Shown here: positions 43,468-54,948 of the stretch, in pieces
Position numbering within the stretch: position 1 is the first letter of the stretch
How the letters are laid out: each line of letters starts with the position of its first letter
NCBI GenBank assembly: GCA_037447655.1
Contig: JBBHKE010000745.1
Coordinates: forward strand, 141,748 to 205,747
Source: Zygnema cylindricum
Taxonomy: Eukaryota; Streptophyta; Zygnematophyceae; Zygnematales; Zygnemataceae
Length of the DNA stretch: 64,000 bases
Reading direction: 5' to 3'
The notes under the pieces: generated by a model
What the model was told of the DNA's origin: nothing
The model's input: only the letters and a program-made list of their open reading frames with translations
The model's database searches: none
Program-made: the position numbers and the translations under genes

Positions 43468-44737
43468 CTGTATTTGCTAAGAGGGGATAGATTATGCATT
43501 CCTGAAATGGGAGACGTAAGAAAACAACTTTTTACAGGAAGCTCATGAGCATTTAGGACATCTAGGTCGAGATAAAACTCTGGTGTCCCTTGCTATAAGA
43601 GTAAACCTAGTAACCACAAACCTAAAGGTCTCTTAAAACCTTTACCCCCAAAAGACCATGGGAATCTGTCAGTATGGATTTTATTGTCTGGTTACCAGCT
43701 ACATCTAGAACAAATGACAATATCATAGTCGTAGTTGATAGGTTCAGTAAAATGGCAATCTTTATCCCTTGCAATACTACTCATTCAGTTGTAGATATTG
43801 CATAGTTATATTTTGACAACATGGTCAGACATCATGGAGTTCCCCTGTCTATAGTTAGTGATAGGGATTCTAAATTGACGTCTGCATTTTGGAAAGAATT
43901 GCAGCAAAATTTAGGCACTGAATTAAAAATGAGTACCTCTTATCATCCTAAGACAGATGGACAAACAGAAACGATCAACCGTTCACTGGAAGAAATGCTT
44001 AGGACTGTTTGCAGTGGAGTTTAGAACACATGGGAATCTAAACTGCCATTAATGGAATTTGCAAAAAATTCCTGTAAAAATACTAGTACAAGATTCTCAC
44101 CGTTTGAAGTTGCATACGGATACCAACTGTGAGAAGCATTAGACTTAATAATAGGGGTCACTTTAGAGAATAGGGGTCTAGAACGGAATTTTGGGAATAC
44201 ATTCAAACGGTCTGGAAAACAGTCCGGGATACATTAGTGGAGGCATAAAGAAGGCAAGAACAAAATGCTGACCGCAAACGGGGTGATTGGATGGTAAGCA
44301 CAAGTGACAAGGTTTGGCTTTCAACAACTCATTACACGTGCAAGATCGAGGGACAAGCGGATCTTACTGGGAAATTTGCTCCTAAGTACATCGGACCATT
44401 TACTCTAATCGAGATGATATCGTCAGTTGCTGCCAAATTGGACTTTTCGCCTTCAACAAAAATTCATCCAGTAATACACATCAGCCAGTTAAATCCAACA
44501 AATCTTCGACCAACTCAAAGAGAATAGGAATTGGATCCCTCAATAATTATAGAACCTGAGGTTCACAAATGGGTAATAGATTGGGTTGGTCAACGGTTTA
44601 AGGACGACAATACTATATTCTGGCAAGTGCATTATTTAGGAAGGCTAGAAGATGAGTTTACTTTAGAAGATAAAAATTCTGAGTTTTTACAAAGGTATTG
44701 GAGGGATAAAAATATAGAAGTCCCGTCTAGAGAATAA
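43468..44737 (+). pseudogene. Gypsy integrase and chromodomain-like tail
   Basis: The zinc-finger start (AHEHLGHLGRDKTL) is followed by a deletion removing the cysteine half. The core shows [24 protein letters not shown] and YHPKTDGQTETINRSLEEML, giving D, D and E. Stops are present near 43803, 44022 and 44130. A GPY/F-like module (KYIGPFTLIE) lies near 44385. Then comes a tail (VHKWVIDWVGQR, then QVHYLGRLEDEFTLED) with the spacing of a degenerate chromodomain, which in chromoviruses directs integration to marked chromatin. Confidence 0.8.
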
Positions 44738-44780
44738 AATGTGTTTTAACTAAGGTCGGTTAAATATAAGGAGGGGATGA

Positions 44781-45750
44781 TGTAACAGTAATACTGAATC
44801 GAACTTGTTCGTAAATGGGTATTTAAGTATAACGAAAATATAGTTTTTAAATTGATAGACGTCCGCGAAAGAATCGCACGATTTGGGGTTGTATTTTAAA
44901 AGATATAGTGATTGGTGTATTTAGGCTACAGCGCGAGGACAAAATAACGATTCGGTGTTCATTGTTACGGGTTAAGGGTCAAACTATCCGCGGAATTTAA
45001 GGCGTATGTTTATAAAGTATTAAACGAAATCAGTATTTTGTTTGGTACGCACAATGGTTCGTTTCGTACAATTTTTAGTACGAAACGTCACTTTCAATTT
45101 ATGGAATTTCGTAGGAAGTTCCGCGTGCGAAATTTGCGACGCACGTTCGTGCGAAGTCGCGTTTCGTTTGGCGTGCACTTTTTCACGTAAATGTTACGTA
45201 GTGAAACGTAGCGTTTGATTGGTTAGAAATGCTACGTAGTTAGTAAGAGATTTCGCACGTTTTTGCATTGGTCAGTTTGAGTCCTTGCTGATCAATGATT
45301 CGCCCAGGTAAAACCTGTTCAATGGAGCGTTGACTCTGGCCTCGCGAGTCCAGGGCGATGATGGATAAATAGTGAAGTCTAACAGGAGAGTAAACATCTT
45401 TTCTTTTGGAAATTTTGTGGAAATTCTGACTGATCTTGGTCCTGAGCGATTAAAATCAAATTGGAGCATAAGCTGGCATTGAAATCTCTTACAAACTAAG
45501 TAGTGTTTTAGTTGTTAAGAGAAAGAATTATTAAGAGTGGAGAGTAGAGGAAAACACTTTAATAAGAAGGGTTGAGCCACGAGTGCAAGAGACCAAGCTA
45601 ATGTTATGTGGACAGAAGCTTCTTCTAATTTAAAGTTTATCCTTATGTGAGTGCTTTCCAATGTGGATGTGTATTTTCCAATGTGTGGAATGTGTGGTTG
45701 AAATTGATTGAAGTAATGGGATTTTCTGAGAGGTAGGAGATCGTATTACA
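44781..45750 (+). repeat. 3' LTR of the gypsy element
   Basis: 970 bp, matching 38033-39003 almost throughout with scattered substitutions, including ATAAGCTGGCATTG versus ATTGGCTAGCATTG near the end. Confidence 0.9.
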
Positions 45751-46173
45751 ACCTGCGTGGCTCATTCTGGTTGGTAACACGTAGAATAATATTCGATGAT
45801 TAAAATCTTGAAAGAATCTTCGAATGCAATGTCAAAACGCAATATCTGTACGGGCGGAGGTAATATCTGTGCCAGCAGAGATAATATTTATACCAGCGGA
45901 GGTAATTAATGACTCGTACAGAGGGCATTAAATGTACTACCCAAAATTTCAAAACGCAATGACAAAAAGGCGGTGGCAAACTTTGATGGTGGTTGCGTGA
46001 CGAGATAATTTTGGCGGATTCGCAGCCACCCTGGCGGAAGGCACATGGCCCTTGCGACGTGTACGCACATACGCGTGCGCTCATCCTGGATTCTTTTTAT
46101 CTTTTTCACGCGGCCTATTTTTACACGTTTTGTATTCGAGAACTGTCCTCATTGTGCACTGTCTTAGAAAACT
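45751..46173 (+). repeat. Right copy of the about 410-bp direct repeat
   Basis: Begins ACCTGCGTGGCTCATT at the LTR edge and runs to GTCTTAGAAAACTG. Beyond it the parent repeat continues (46174-46690) with GTTGGTGACGTGGCG and CTAATGGAAGTCCACC, which the left side lacks. Confidence 0.8.
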
Positions 46174-47362
46174 GTAGGGTTGGTGACGTGGCGTCACGGA
46201 TAAAAAGTGTAATTGAATCCGACGGTCCGAATTTACGCCTACAACTTTGGACAATTTTATGTAATGTTGTTTTCGTTGAAAAAAAAACTATCTGTACGAA
46301 CTTATACGAAACGGTACGGCCGTTTGTAAAAAACCCCACTTTTTTGCTAATGGAAGTCCACCTTTGCACAAACGACGCCATATTTTTGTTCCTTTCTTCT
46401 CGGGCGTCCTCTTAAATGTTGCCACATGTCAATCTATGGTGTATTTGGCGTAATTTGCCAAAAGAGCCATTCCGAGCTTCCGACGTTGATGTGAGCCGTC
46501 CGATTTAATATTTTTTTTATTTCCGTCCGTTCGACTATGCGACGCGTAAGACATTTCGTGCGTTCGCTGTAGTTCTATGTCATGTTAGTCTGTTTGAATC
46601 CGTTAGATGACATTTTCCGCTGTGACATGTTTATTTTCAAATAACACTCCATGTGGGTGTCGACATCTTATTCAACAAATGAAAATGAACGACGACTAGT
46701 GGGGACTTTCTAGGGCCAAGATCAGATCCTGGTCAGTCCAACACCATTTTGTCACCTTTTTGTCAAAGAATGCTTCTCTCTCTCTCTCCTAGCTTAGGGT
46801 GTCACCTTGGCTACCAAGGAGGCAACCACGGTTGCCTTTGTCTAACTCTCTCTCCAGTGCTCCTAAAGTCTAAACATATGCAAAAATAACAAACTAGGAT
46901 TTACTTTTCAATAGTTAGTAGTTAGTCGATCGTAGTTAATATTGATTACATCGAAATCAACAAATAGGAATATATATGAGGTAAAACTGGTTGGTTTCAA
47001 ATATTCATTACAATTGTAGAGCGACAATGGGAGCAATAGTCATTAGTCCTAAGAAGATGCTTACTTTTTAGTATATAACAATTTCAATAGCATTAGTAAC
47101 TAATTAATAGAGATTGGTCTTTCAGAACAAGTAATTAGTTGTTATTAAATTCTGGTGGGTACTACCTGGTAATCAGTATTTTTCTTTTCATAGTTAATAG
47201 TGAGGAACTAGAATTTTGTAAAAAACAAGTGTTTATTAGTAAAAAATGATTAGTTTAAGTATTCATTATATTTGCATTAGTGGAAGTGGTTGCAATATTA
47301 GTAAGTATTGAGAAGTATGCTTACTTATTAGTAATTAACAATTTAAATAGTATCAGTAACTA
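46174..47362. repeat. Repeat continuation, CT-rich block, and a TTAGTAA tandem duplication
   Basis: To 46690 this is the continuation of the hairpin-type repeat. Positions 46700-46865 resemble the SINE-like body and CT-rich tail of 8805-8992. Positions 46905-47140 and 47160-47362 are two degenerate copies of a segment of about 225 bp rich in TTAGTAA (AGTATTCATTA and ATGCTTACTTNTTAGTA blocks). No gene. Confidence 0.5.
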
Positions 47363-49862
47363 GCCCCCTGGGCACAGTGTATGAGTTGTTTCGCGACGTT
47401 TTGCCCCCTGAATCGGGTGCCCGGGGGTTTGATGTGTTTTTTCGAGTATGTTCCCTTATTGCTAGTGGGGATGTTCCCCCTCGGATTTGTGATCTTCTCA
47501 CAGCGTCCCGTCTTGTGCCTGTCGCCAAACCTAATGGTGGGATTCCCCCTATCGTTGTGGGAGAGGTTTTATATAGATTGGTGGCGCGTGCGATATGCCT
47601 CCAGCTCCAACCAGCTTTCCATGATTATTTTTCTCCCCATCAGTTTGGAGTGGCCACGAGAGGGGGTTGTGAGGCCGTGGTCCACGGGATTCGAGCTTTG
47701 TTGGATGTACATCCGGATTGGTTGGTCCTCCTGGTCGATGTTTCCAATGCTTTTAATACGGAGGATCGGAGCGTGATTTTTTTGGAGCTTATGGCGGCTC
47801 CATCTCTGATTCTCCAATTATTTCCCTTTTTTGAGGGCTTTCTATTCTTTGACAAGCAGCCTTTCCTTCTCGGCCGATGGTGATCTCATTCCTCTCTCCT
47901 CTGCTACTCGCACTCGCCAAGGCGACCCTTTCGGCGGACCTTTGTTCGCCCTCGCCCATTACCGGGCCCTTCGTGCCTCCGCAGCCGCCTTCCCTTCTTG
48001 CCTTTTCCCTTCGGTCGCAGATGATACGCACTTTATTGGGCCCAGAGAATAAGTTGTGTTGGCATATGATTTTTTCAAGGAACGTTTAGCCGAACTCAAC
48101 CTTTCAGTCCAGCATCGAAGTGTGTTATTTGGTCTCCTTAGGATATTCCACTTTCGTTTACTCCACCTCTTGGTTTTCAAGCCCCTTCTCCCTCCGATGG
48201 CATTCGAGTGCTTGGTTGCCCCCTTGGTTCGGATAGTATCGTGACCCAATTCCTTCATGATGCTTTACTGACAGATCTAGCCCAAGTGGACGATCTTCCT
48301 CACCTTTCCGATCCCCAAGTTGCTTTTGCTATGTTAACTTGGTGTTTTCCCCACCGCCCTTCTTATCTTACTCGTACATCCCCTCCTACTCCGACATTTA
48401 TCTCCTCTCTCTCGGCTTTTGACGATCGCCTGATGGAAGTCCTCCACACTCTATTAGGTCGGGGGGCATTTGATCGCAAGTCTGGGCCATCCGCCCGCAT
48501 TCAGGCATCCCTCCCTGTCTCTACTGGGGGGCTGGGTCTACTATCCACTGCTCGTGTTGCTCCCGTTGCCTATTTGGGAAGTTGGTGTCTTATTGCCTCC
48601 ACTCTTGTTTCCCGTTTCTTGGCTAGGGACACCCTAGTTCTAGCTACTGTTATCCCCCGGGTTTCAGACGGTGTGTTCGCCTTCCAGCGATCTCTATTGG
48701 AAGCGTCACGTTCTCTTCCTCCCCATGCCCTAGTGGATGTGCCAATTTTCTCCACCCTCGTTACAAAATCTGTTGAGCGTGTCCAGGAATTGATTTCTGA
48801 TAGGTTGTCGCCGCCATTAAATCAGACCTTCTCGAGGCGCTTGCCTCCGATTCTTCTCGTGCCCGTCTTCTCTCTTATGGCGAACCTGGTTCTGGGTCTT
48901 GGCTTTTCGCTTCACCAATTTTGTCCACTCATCGATTCTCACCGGCTCAATTCACCACCGCCCTTCGGTTTCACCTTGGCCTCCCCCATCCTCCTTTACT
49001 TGGCTCTATTGCTTGTGCATGTGGTCGCGTCTTGGGGGACGATGGTGTCCATTTGCTTCGTTGCTCCCATGGGGGAGATTTGATCCAGGCGCACGACACT
49101 ATTCGCGATGTCGTTGCGACTATCGCTTCAGAGGGGGGCTTTTCTGTGCGTCGGGAAGTTTCTCATATTATTCCCAAGCGTCGGATCGATGTTGTTCTGC
49201 TTGATGGTGCCCGTCGCATCTTCGGTGATATTGTTTTGGCGAACCCTACTTCAGCTACAGTTGTTGGTCAAGCGGCTCGACATGTTGGGGTGGCGGTTCG
49301 TCATGCCGCTAAAGCGAAAGAGCGTGATTATGCTCACCGGGACCATATGGATGACTTTATTCCGATGGCGGTCGAGATCTTTGGTTGTCTGGGTGTTGCA
49401 ATGGACGAGTTTCTCCGTACTTGCGCTCGACGTGCTTTCGAGCGCCGAGGACCAAGGAGCCCTCCTCCTTCGGTCCTTACTTCTTTTTATCGTCAACGCT
49501 TATCTGTGGCTTTACAACGAGTGCAAGCTTCTATTCTCCTCCGATCGGCTGTTGCGGCTATGGATCGTCGCCGGGTTCCGAAACTCCCTCAACGTGCTCC
49601 CCCGGGATGGGGGGACTTACGGGGTTGCTTTTCGTAGTTATTTAATCAGGTTGGGGTTGGGGTTGTAGTTCTGGCTTTGTCGATTGTCGTGCCTTTCATT
49701 TTGCGTCTGGGTGCCTTTATTTTCCTTGTTGTTTTCTTTTTGTTTTTGTTATGCTGTTATTTTATTCCCCTGCTGGTAGTTTTTCAGTTTCGGCCATGCC
49801 ACCCCTTTTGTACCCCCGGACTCAGATGGTTTACCATCGTGCATTTTAATATATCCTGCGTT
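47363..49862 (+). mobile_element. LINE (non-LTR retrotransposon), 5'-truncated
   Basis: The start of the coding similarity abuts host repeat at 47362 (AGTAACTAG), and the tail CTCAGATGGTTTACCATCGT plus GCATTTTAATATATCC ends at about 49862 before CTAGTTACTAG. The flanks AGTAACTAG and AGTTACTAG may be a 9-bp target duplication with one difference. GC content is higher than in the surroundings. Three further 3' ends in the window carry the same tail, so the family has been active repeatedly. Confidence 0.8.
47377..49637 (+). pseudogene. LINE reverse transcriptase with restriction-like endonuclease
   Basis: Four frames together spell one protein. Reverse transcriptase: ASRLVPVAKPNGGIPPIVVG, then LVDVSNAFNTEDRSV (motif A, Asp kept), RTRQGDPFGGPL (motif B) and VADDTHFIG (motif C, ADD kept). 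The C-terminal part has RFHLGLPHPPLLG, a C-x-C-x7-H-x4-C finger (ACACGR, then HLLRCSHGG) and RRIDVVLLDGARRIFGDIVL followed by AKAKERDY. That is the layout of a PD-(D/E)XK restriction-like endonuclease, as in R2- and NeSL-type LINEs, in place of an N-terminal APE endonuclease. Frameshifts lie near 47830-47880, 48050-48210 and 48800-48920. Confidence 0.8.
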
Positions 49863-50128
49863 CTTCCCTAGTTACTAGTGATAAGTTATTATGAATCGGT
49901 TATTAGTTGTAAGTAGTATTTAGTGATTACTAATTGGTTGTTAGTTGTTAGTCGTTAGATCAGGTGAAATCATATCTCGATAATTTCGATATTCCATATA
50001 TCGATTATCGATCGGTCGGAGGCCATGATATTTCGCACCAGGGCCAGCATATTATATCGCAATATATTTGGTAAAACGTGGATGTCTGTACGGATAAAGT
50101 ACGGAAAATCGTAAGGAACACCCTCCCC
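49863..50128. repeat. Interrupted TTAGTAA repeat, then ATATATCG-rich block
   Basis: The first part continues the repeat into which the LINE inserted. Positions 49975-50075 resemble 20040-20238. No gene. Confidence 0.45.
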
Positions 50129-50587
50129 CAGAGGTCGCAAAAGTCAAAATTTTAGATAACCGAAACCGACCGTTTTTTTTTTTTTCAAAATTTGAGTACC
50201 CGACGCCCGACCAGGTTATGTCACGCTCCAAAATTGTTAACCGTTACCCGAAACGCGTTTACGAAAAAAAAGTTAACCGAAACTCGATTTCTCGCGACTA
50301 CCCGTACCCGAATAAGTACAAATTTAGTGTTACATCTCCCAAATGACTTCCACGATGCCAAGAGTACAAAGTACAATAATGTTGGATAGTGTTGACAGCA
50401 CAAAACTTTAATTTTTTTTCGTTTTTTGCTTACCCGACCGTGACCTATTTTTTTTTTTTCTTGAATCACCCCCCCGAATCCGCCTGACCCCCCAAAGTTG
50501 GCACCCGAATCCGTTTCGGATCCGACGCGGGCGGTCGGTTAACGGTCGGTTACGATTACGGTTTCGGTTAACCGTTTGCGACCTCTG
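50129..50587. mobile_element. hAT-like element, CAGAGGTCGC family, copy 2
   Basis: Starts CAGAGGTCGCAAAAGTCAAA and ends GTTTGCGACCTCTG. The flanks are both C-rich (CCCTCCCC left; CCCCCTCC right), compatible with, but not proof of, an 8-bp duplication. The interior matches 20247-20675 (TTTTTTCAAAATTTGA, GTTTACGAAAAAAAAGT, GTACATCTCCCA-like). Confidence 0.6.
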
Positions 50588-51120
50588 CCCCCTCCCCGTC
50601 ACTGACTCACTGAGCGCGCGCCACAGAGGGAAGGGGGGGGGGAACATATCGAATATCGGCAAAGGGCCCTCGCCAAAGGTCGCAAAAGTCAAAATTTTAG
50701 ATTACGCGTAATCCTGATAAATATCCAGTCCCAAAATAATTAAATATAAGGGCGTGTCCCCATGTGTTCAAGTAAGGGTTTTTTTCTGTCGTTTTCACAG
50801 AAAATGGGACTTCCAACGAGAAAATATTACGCCGTACGAAAAATGGGCAAAAACACAATTACATTTTGCGTCATCTTGGAACTTGGAAGGTACGGCAATT
50901 TGGCGTTATTATCATCTCGACCCACTTCCAACTCATCTTCACACTTGCACTGGAATCAAATCGCGACCTGATTTTAATCAAAATTATACCCTATTGACGA
51001 ATAGAAAACCTGGATTGCACGCGTCAAACGTTTTCGAAAAAAATTGCACGAAAGAAAGTACACGCTATTTTTTTCACTGCTCGTCACGCGCATGCACATA
51101 AGAAAATGACAAACATGTAC
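50588..51120. other. Non-coding intergenic sequence
   Basis: Includes a further partial CGAATATCGGCAAAG/GGTCGCAAAAGTCAAA fragment near 50645-50700. The 115-residue open frame at 50754-51101 has no recognisable family and overlaps GTAC-type repeat DNA, so I do not call it. Confidence 0.4.
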
Positions 51121-51154
51121 GGAAAAAAATTTGCAGGGGTCTCGGACCTCCACT

Positions 51155-51325
51155 TTCCTTCATGGGTCCTCTCTCCTGTCTCCTCTCCTCTCTCCTCGTT
51201 CCTCTCCCCTCTCCCCTGTCTCCTCCTCCTCTCTCCTCTCTCTTCTCTCCTCTATCCTCTCTCCTCTCTCCTCTCTCCTCTCTCCTCCACTCATACTCCT
51301 TCCTCTCTCTCTCTCTCTCAAAAAT
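51155..51325 (+). repeat. CT-rich microsatellite
   Basis: About 170 bases of TCTCCTC and CTCTCTC units. No coding meaning in any frame despite open frames. Confidence 0.85.
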
Positions 51326-51702
51326 GACAAACCTCCACACAGTTGCAACCAGACCATCCAACTATGCCAAAAACTTTACCTTTTAATACCCATTTTCTAT
51401 AAGAAATATAGAAAAAGTGATATACATACAACACATTCACGACAAAAAAAATAAGAAACGAAACTTTTCTGCACCTTTTTCCTTTTTTTTCCTGTGCTTT
51501 TTTGAATTTTTCACTACATTCTGTACGTTCCTGAACGTTTCAGCACATTTGTGTACTTTTCTTTTCTTTTCCATACACCTTATTGCTTCATATGGACACA
51601 ACTTAATGTTAAAGAAAAAAAAAACCAAAAAAAAGAAAAAAAAAACCAAAAAAAAAGAAGAAATTCCCAACTCTAAAAATGTCTATCACTCACTACCACC
51701 AT

Positions 51703-54700
51703 TTAGTCGAGATCTTCTTGTGGGGCCGCCTCCTCCTTCTCTTCCTCACTATCTTCTTGAGATTCGACTCCCCCACTCTCTGGTCCTTTAGACCCATCTT
51801 TCACTTTAGGTTTTTTTTTTTCTTTTTTCTTTTGTCTTTTTGCACGTTTTTTTGCCGTCCTTTCTTCTGCTGTCTTTATTCTAGCCTCTCTGCAAAAAAC
51901 CAAAAACACATACAAAAAGAAAAAACGATTTAGGCAGAAGAAACGATTTTAGAAAGAATAAAGGATTTTAGTAAAAAAAAAGGATTTAAGATAGAAAAAA
52001 CCAGTTTTAGAAAGAAAAAACGATTTTAGAAAGTAAAAACTGGTTTGTAGAAGGGAAAGAAAGAAAAAAACGATTATGGACAGAAAGAAGAGCAAGAAAA
52101 AAACCCAAATATTGATCAATCCTTTACTTCCTTTATATATATTATCTTTACAGTTCCACAACTTGCTCAATTTCCTCTCATCTTTTGACATACCCAAAAA
52201 AAAAAAAACAGAAACAAAAACAAAAAAACATGTTACCAAGTTTGATTTATGCTACCGTGTTCTCGTACTATAAATCAAACTAGTTTTTAGAATGATCCTT
52301 TTTATAATTTTTTATTTATTTATTTAGTTTACCAAGTTTGCAATTTCTAGTTTGTTTTGCCTTTTTCTTTTTTCCCTGCAAAACAGAAATCATACAAATT
52401 TGCGTAAAATTTCTTTAAAATTTGTACATACTTTTTAAAGTAAAAAACCACAACATTTGTTTTTTGAACAGGAAAAAATGGTGATTTCAACCTACATGAA
52501 TGGTTATTTTATAATTTTTATAATATAGAATTAGAATACTAATTACAATATTATTCATGGACTTTTAGAATCAATCGACACACTTACACATATTACCCAC
52601 ACTATTTACGGTAAACTGTGAATTACACCCAAACACCTCAAATCGCTCAATCATCTTTGCTTCTCATTCTGAACGTTCTATTCTAGTTTCTCGAATTGTC
52701 GAGAGACATAAACCTCTTCCTTTCAATTCAAAAAAAAAACCTAGAACCAAAACAAACGACCCATTACCAACCGTCCTATTGGGACCACCAATGAAAAGAG
52801 CGGACGACCTACCTTCTTGCCTCAAAATCGGAGATTTCTTTTCGTCTTTTGAAGTCGACATCCATTCGCATCAATCGATCCTGTTCATGTCGTCTCATTT
52901 GCCGATACTGTTCGCCCCCCCATCACGACCATCACTGCATTCAGAAAAGCCCCATTTGTCACCCTTTGGTCACCCTCAGTTTGAATCTATGTTCTAAAAG
53001 TGTGAGAATTTCGTGAGGAAATTTCGTGCGAGAATTTTGAATTGTTAATCGCCCTCCTGGCTGCCAGCTGTCAGCTTCGCAGAGGCTTATTTGAAGATTT
53101 TGCTTGTTTGAATCCATGTTTTAAAGTGTGTAATTTTGTGCGTATATCACACGAAACTAGAATATAAATTCTTATTAGTGTTGATAACGCTAATTCAGTC
53201 CCATACTTTATTTGGCCAAAAAATATGAAACGGTGTGAAGGGGGTGGGATGAAATAGTCCACATCTTCTTATCCTACTATTATTGTTACTAATTTTGTGC
53301 TAATACTAATAATTCCTTTACACTAATATCGATTGGCAGTGTCACAGTCCACGTGGCATAGTTGTCATTTAAAAAAATCCAGAAATCCCATAGTTGAAAA
53401 TTTATAGTTATCTACACTGCCCAAAGCCATTAGAGTTAGTAACACTAATTTGGTCGCAACTTTTTCTGGTCAAAAATCATGAAAGGAGTTGACTACAATC
53501 TGCCGCGTCTCCTTGGACTAAATTTCTATCAAATATTCTGATTTCACATTTACACTAATAAATCCTCAACGCTAATGACGAAGGGCAGTGAACATTTCAA
53601 AAAACCCATAGTTGCAATTTCATGCAACTAACTTCTTGACACCACGGAAAATTTCTGTTCCTTGTAAAATTTTCGCACGATTTTGACATAGGTTTGAAGT
53701 GCGATTTTAGAGGAGTTGAATGCGATTTTATCTTTATGAACATTTTTTAGGCAAATGGAGTCATTTTTAAAGAAAAAATGGAGTACGGTGGGTTGAAAAG
53801 GTGAAATTAGGTTTTATAATTTGCAAATTAGCATTGCATGGACTAACTGCGCACATGGAAAGGTTGTGGTCTACAGAAACCCTAAAAAACATTAAAACCC
53901 TGAAATTCCGTTAAAGAGAAAATGTGACTATAGCGATGTTTCTAATCTACATACAAAAATAACGCGGAGTGTGGTCCACACGGATGTACAGGCATAAAAA
54001 AACGACAAAGAAAAACGGTAAATTCTAAATTTCAGGGGTGAGAGGTGTAAATCGTATCATTTTCCAGATTTATTACGAGGTCTCCCACGTCATTTCTTTA
54101 TGAATGTCCATTTTTTTTGTAATAATTAAAAGTCACAAGTTTTCTAAAACAAGGAGGTTTCATAAAAAAACAAAAAATGCAGACATCCTTTGGTAAACCT
54201 CTTACAATCACAAAACTCTGAAAAAGTCATAAAAAACTCTAAAAAACCTACAAAACCCTGAAAAGACCCTAAAAAAACCTAAGGAATCATGAATTAAATA
54301 ATTGAGAGGGAGAAAGACTTGTTAAAAGTTCGAGAACCTTAATTTGTGTAAAACCTTGTTCGACGTCAATTACCAAACCCTAAAAATGTCAATAATGTAC
54401 CAGCCAGGTTCGTAAATAGACAACTTAATATTTTCAAATTACATAAGTAATCTCTCCATCCCAAAATAATTGTCAAAAAATCCCTGATAAGAAACCTTAG
54501 TTATATAGAAAACTTTATTAAAAAACCTTATTTATTGAGAAAACTTATTAAGAAACCTTAAGAACCACTAAGGAACACCTCCCTAAGATGATTACTACGC
54601 CATCGCTGCCACGTGGCAGTCTAAAAACGTCAGTATGGAACCCTAAAAAAATAAAAAAATACACCTCCGTAAGATGATGGTTCTTACGCCCTAGACTGGC

Positions 54701-54943
54701 ACGTGGCAATATCTGAAGATTCACCTGATGAAAATCTCCACTTCCAGATCCAGCTGAACTTCCTGACGTGTTGCTGATCCGTACAGGAACCTGCTCTGTG
54801 ATTCGTTGGAGTTTCACCTCTAAAGCCTCCTGTTCAGGTGCCACGTTGCTTGAGTCTTCAGCGACACCGACAGTCGGGTCAGGCAATGCCACGATTTGCG
54901 TATTGCCATCTGTGAAAGTCTGCGATGTCGTGTAGCGCGGCAT
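51703..54943 (-). CDS. PRKRIP1: PRKRIP1-like (DUF1168) spliceosome protein, three exons
   Basis: The model joins exons 54943-54725 (73 codons), 52907-52813 (31 codons plus 2 nt) and 51889-51703 (1 nt plus 62 codons with TAA), total 501 bp and 166 residues. Splice sites are GT-AG with matching phases: donor CATCAG/GTGAAT, acceptor GCGAACAG, donor AAGAAG/GTAGGT, acceptor TTTTTTGCAG. Exon 1 has VRISNTSGSSAGSGSGDFHQ, matching the family's GSSAG-GSGEFH signature. Exon 2 has YRQMRRHEQDRLMRMD, like the YR-LRRREY segment. Exon 3 has TAEERTAKKRAKRQKKKEKK and an acidic tail (SQEDSEEEKEEAAP). Human PRKRIP1 (about 184 aa) is a nuclear component of catalytic-stage spliceosomes, so a similar role is inferred. 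The start codon lies 518 bp from the divergent RGH3-like gene. The symbol is the family name. Confidence 0.85.
53413..53592. mobile_element. Miniature inverted-repeat element in PRKRIP1-like intron 1
   Basis: The left end is TACACTGCCCAAAGCCATTA with GAGTT; the right end is AACGCTAATGACGAAGGGCA with GTGAA, an inverted repeat of about 25 bases with mismatches. It is about 180 bp. It is bounded by TA on the left; the right TA is not preserved. Related ends occur at 53160-53345 and 57410-57560. Confidence 0.55.
54560..54712. repeat. Tandem duplication with CACGTGGC beside the exon 1 donor
   Basis: Two units of about 85 bp share ACACCTCC-TAAGATGAT and end GCCACGTGGCA or GGCACGTGGCA (CACGTG at 54610-54615 and 54700-54705). 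They lie within intron 1, immediately inside the donor at 54724. Confidence 0.6.
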
Positions 54944-54948
54944 GTTGC

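Larger units (their letters stand above)
38033..45750 (+). mobile_element. Ty3/gypsy chromovirus-type LTR retrotransposon
   Basis: LTRs of 971 and 970 bp (38033-39003, 44781-45750) begin TGTAACAG and end ATTACA. A primer-binding site TGGTATCAAAGC (39006-39017), complementary to initiator methionine tRNA, follows the 5' LTR. A polypurine tract (AAGGAGGGGATGA) precedes the 3' LTR. Coding order is gag, protease, reverse transcriptase, RNase H, integrase and a chromodomain-like tail, the Ty3/gypsy order. The LTRs differ at scattered positions, so the insertion is not recent. No 5-bp target duplication is present (AAATG left, ACCTG right). Confidence 0.92.

Noticed and set aside
50754-51101. 115-residue plus-strand frame
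   Set aside because: No recognisable motif, no supporting splice or start context, and nearby sequence is repeat-derived.
51074-51361. Arg/Glu-rich frames opposite the CT microsatellite
   Set aside because: Simple-sequence translation in all frames; no gene.
54170-54290. CCCTAAAA-like tract as an interstitial telomere
   Set aside because: The AAACCCT words are irregularly spaced and mixed with AAAACTCTG; no periodic telomere array is present here.
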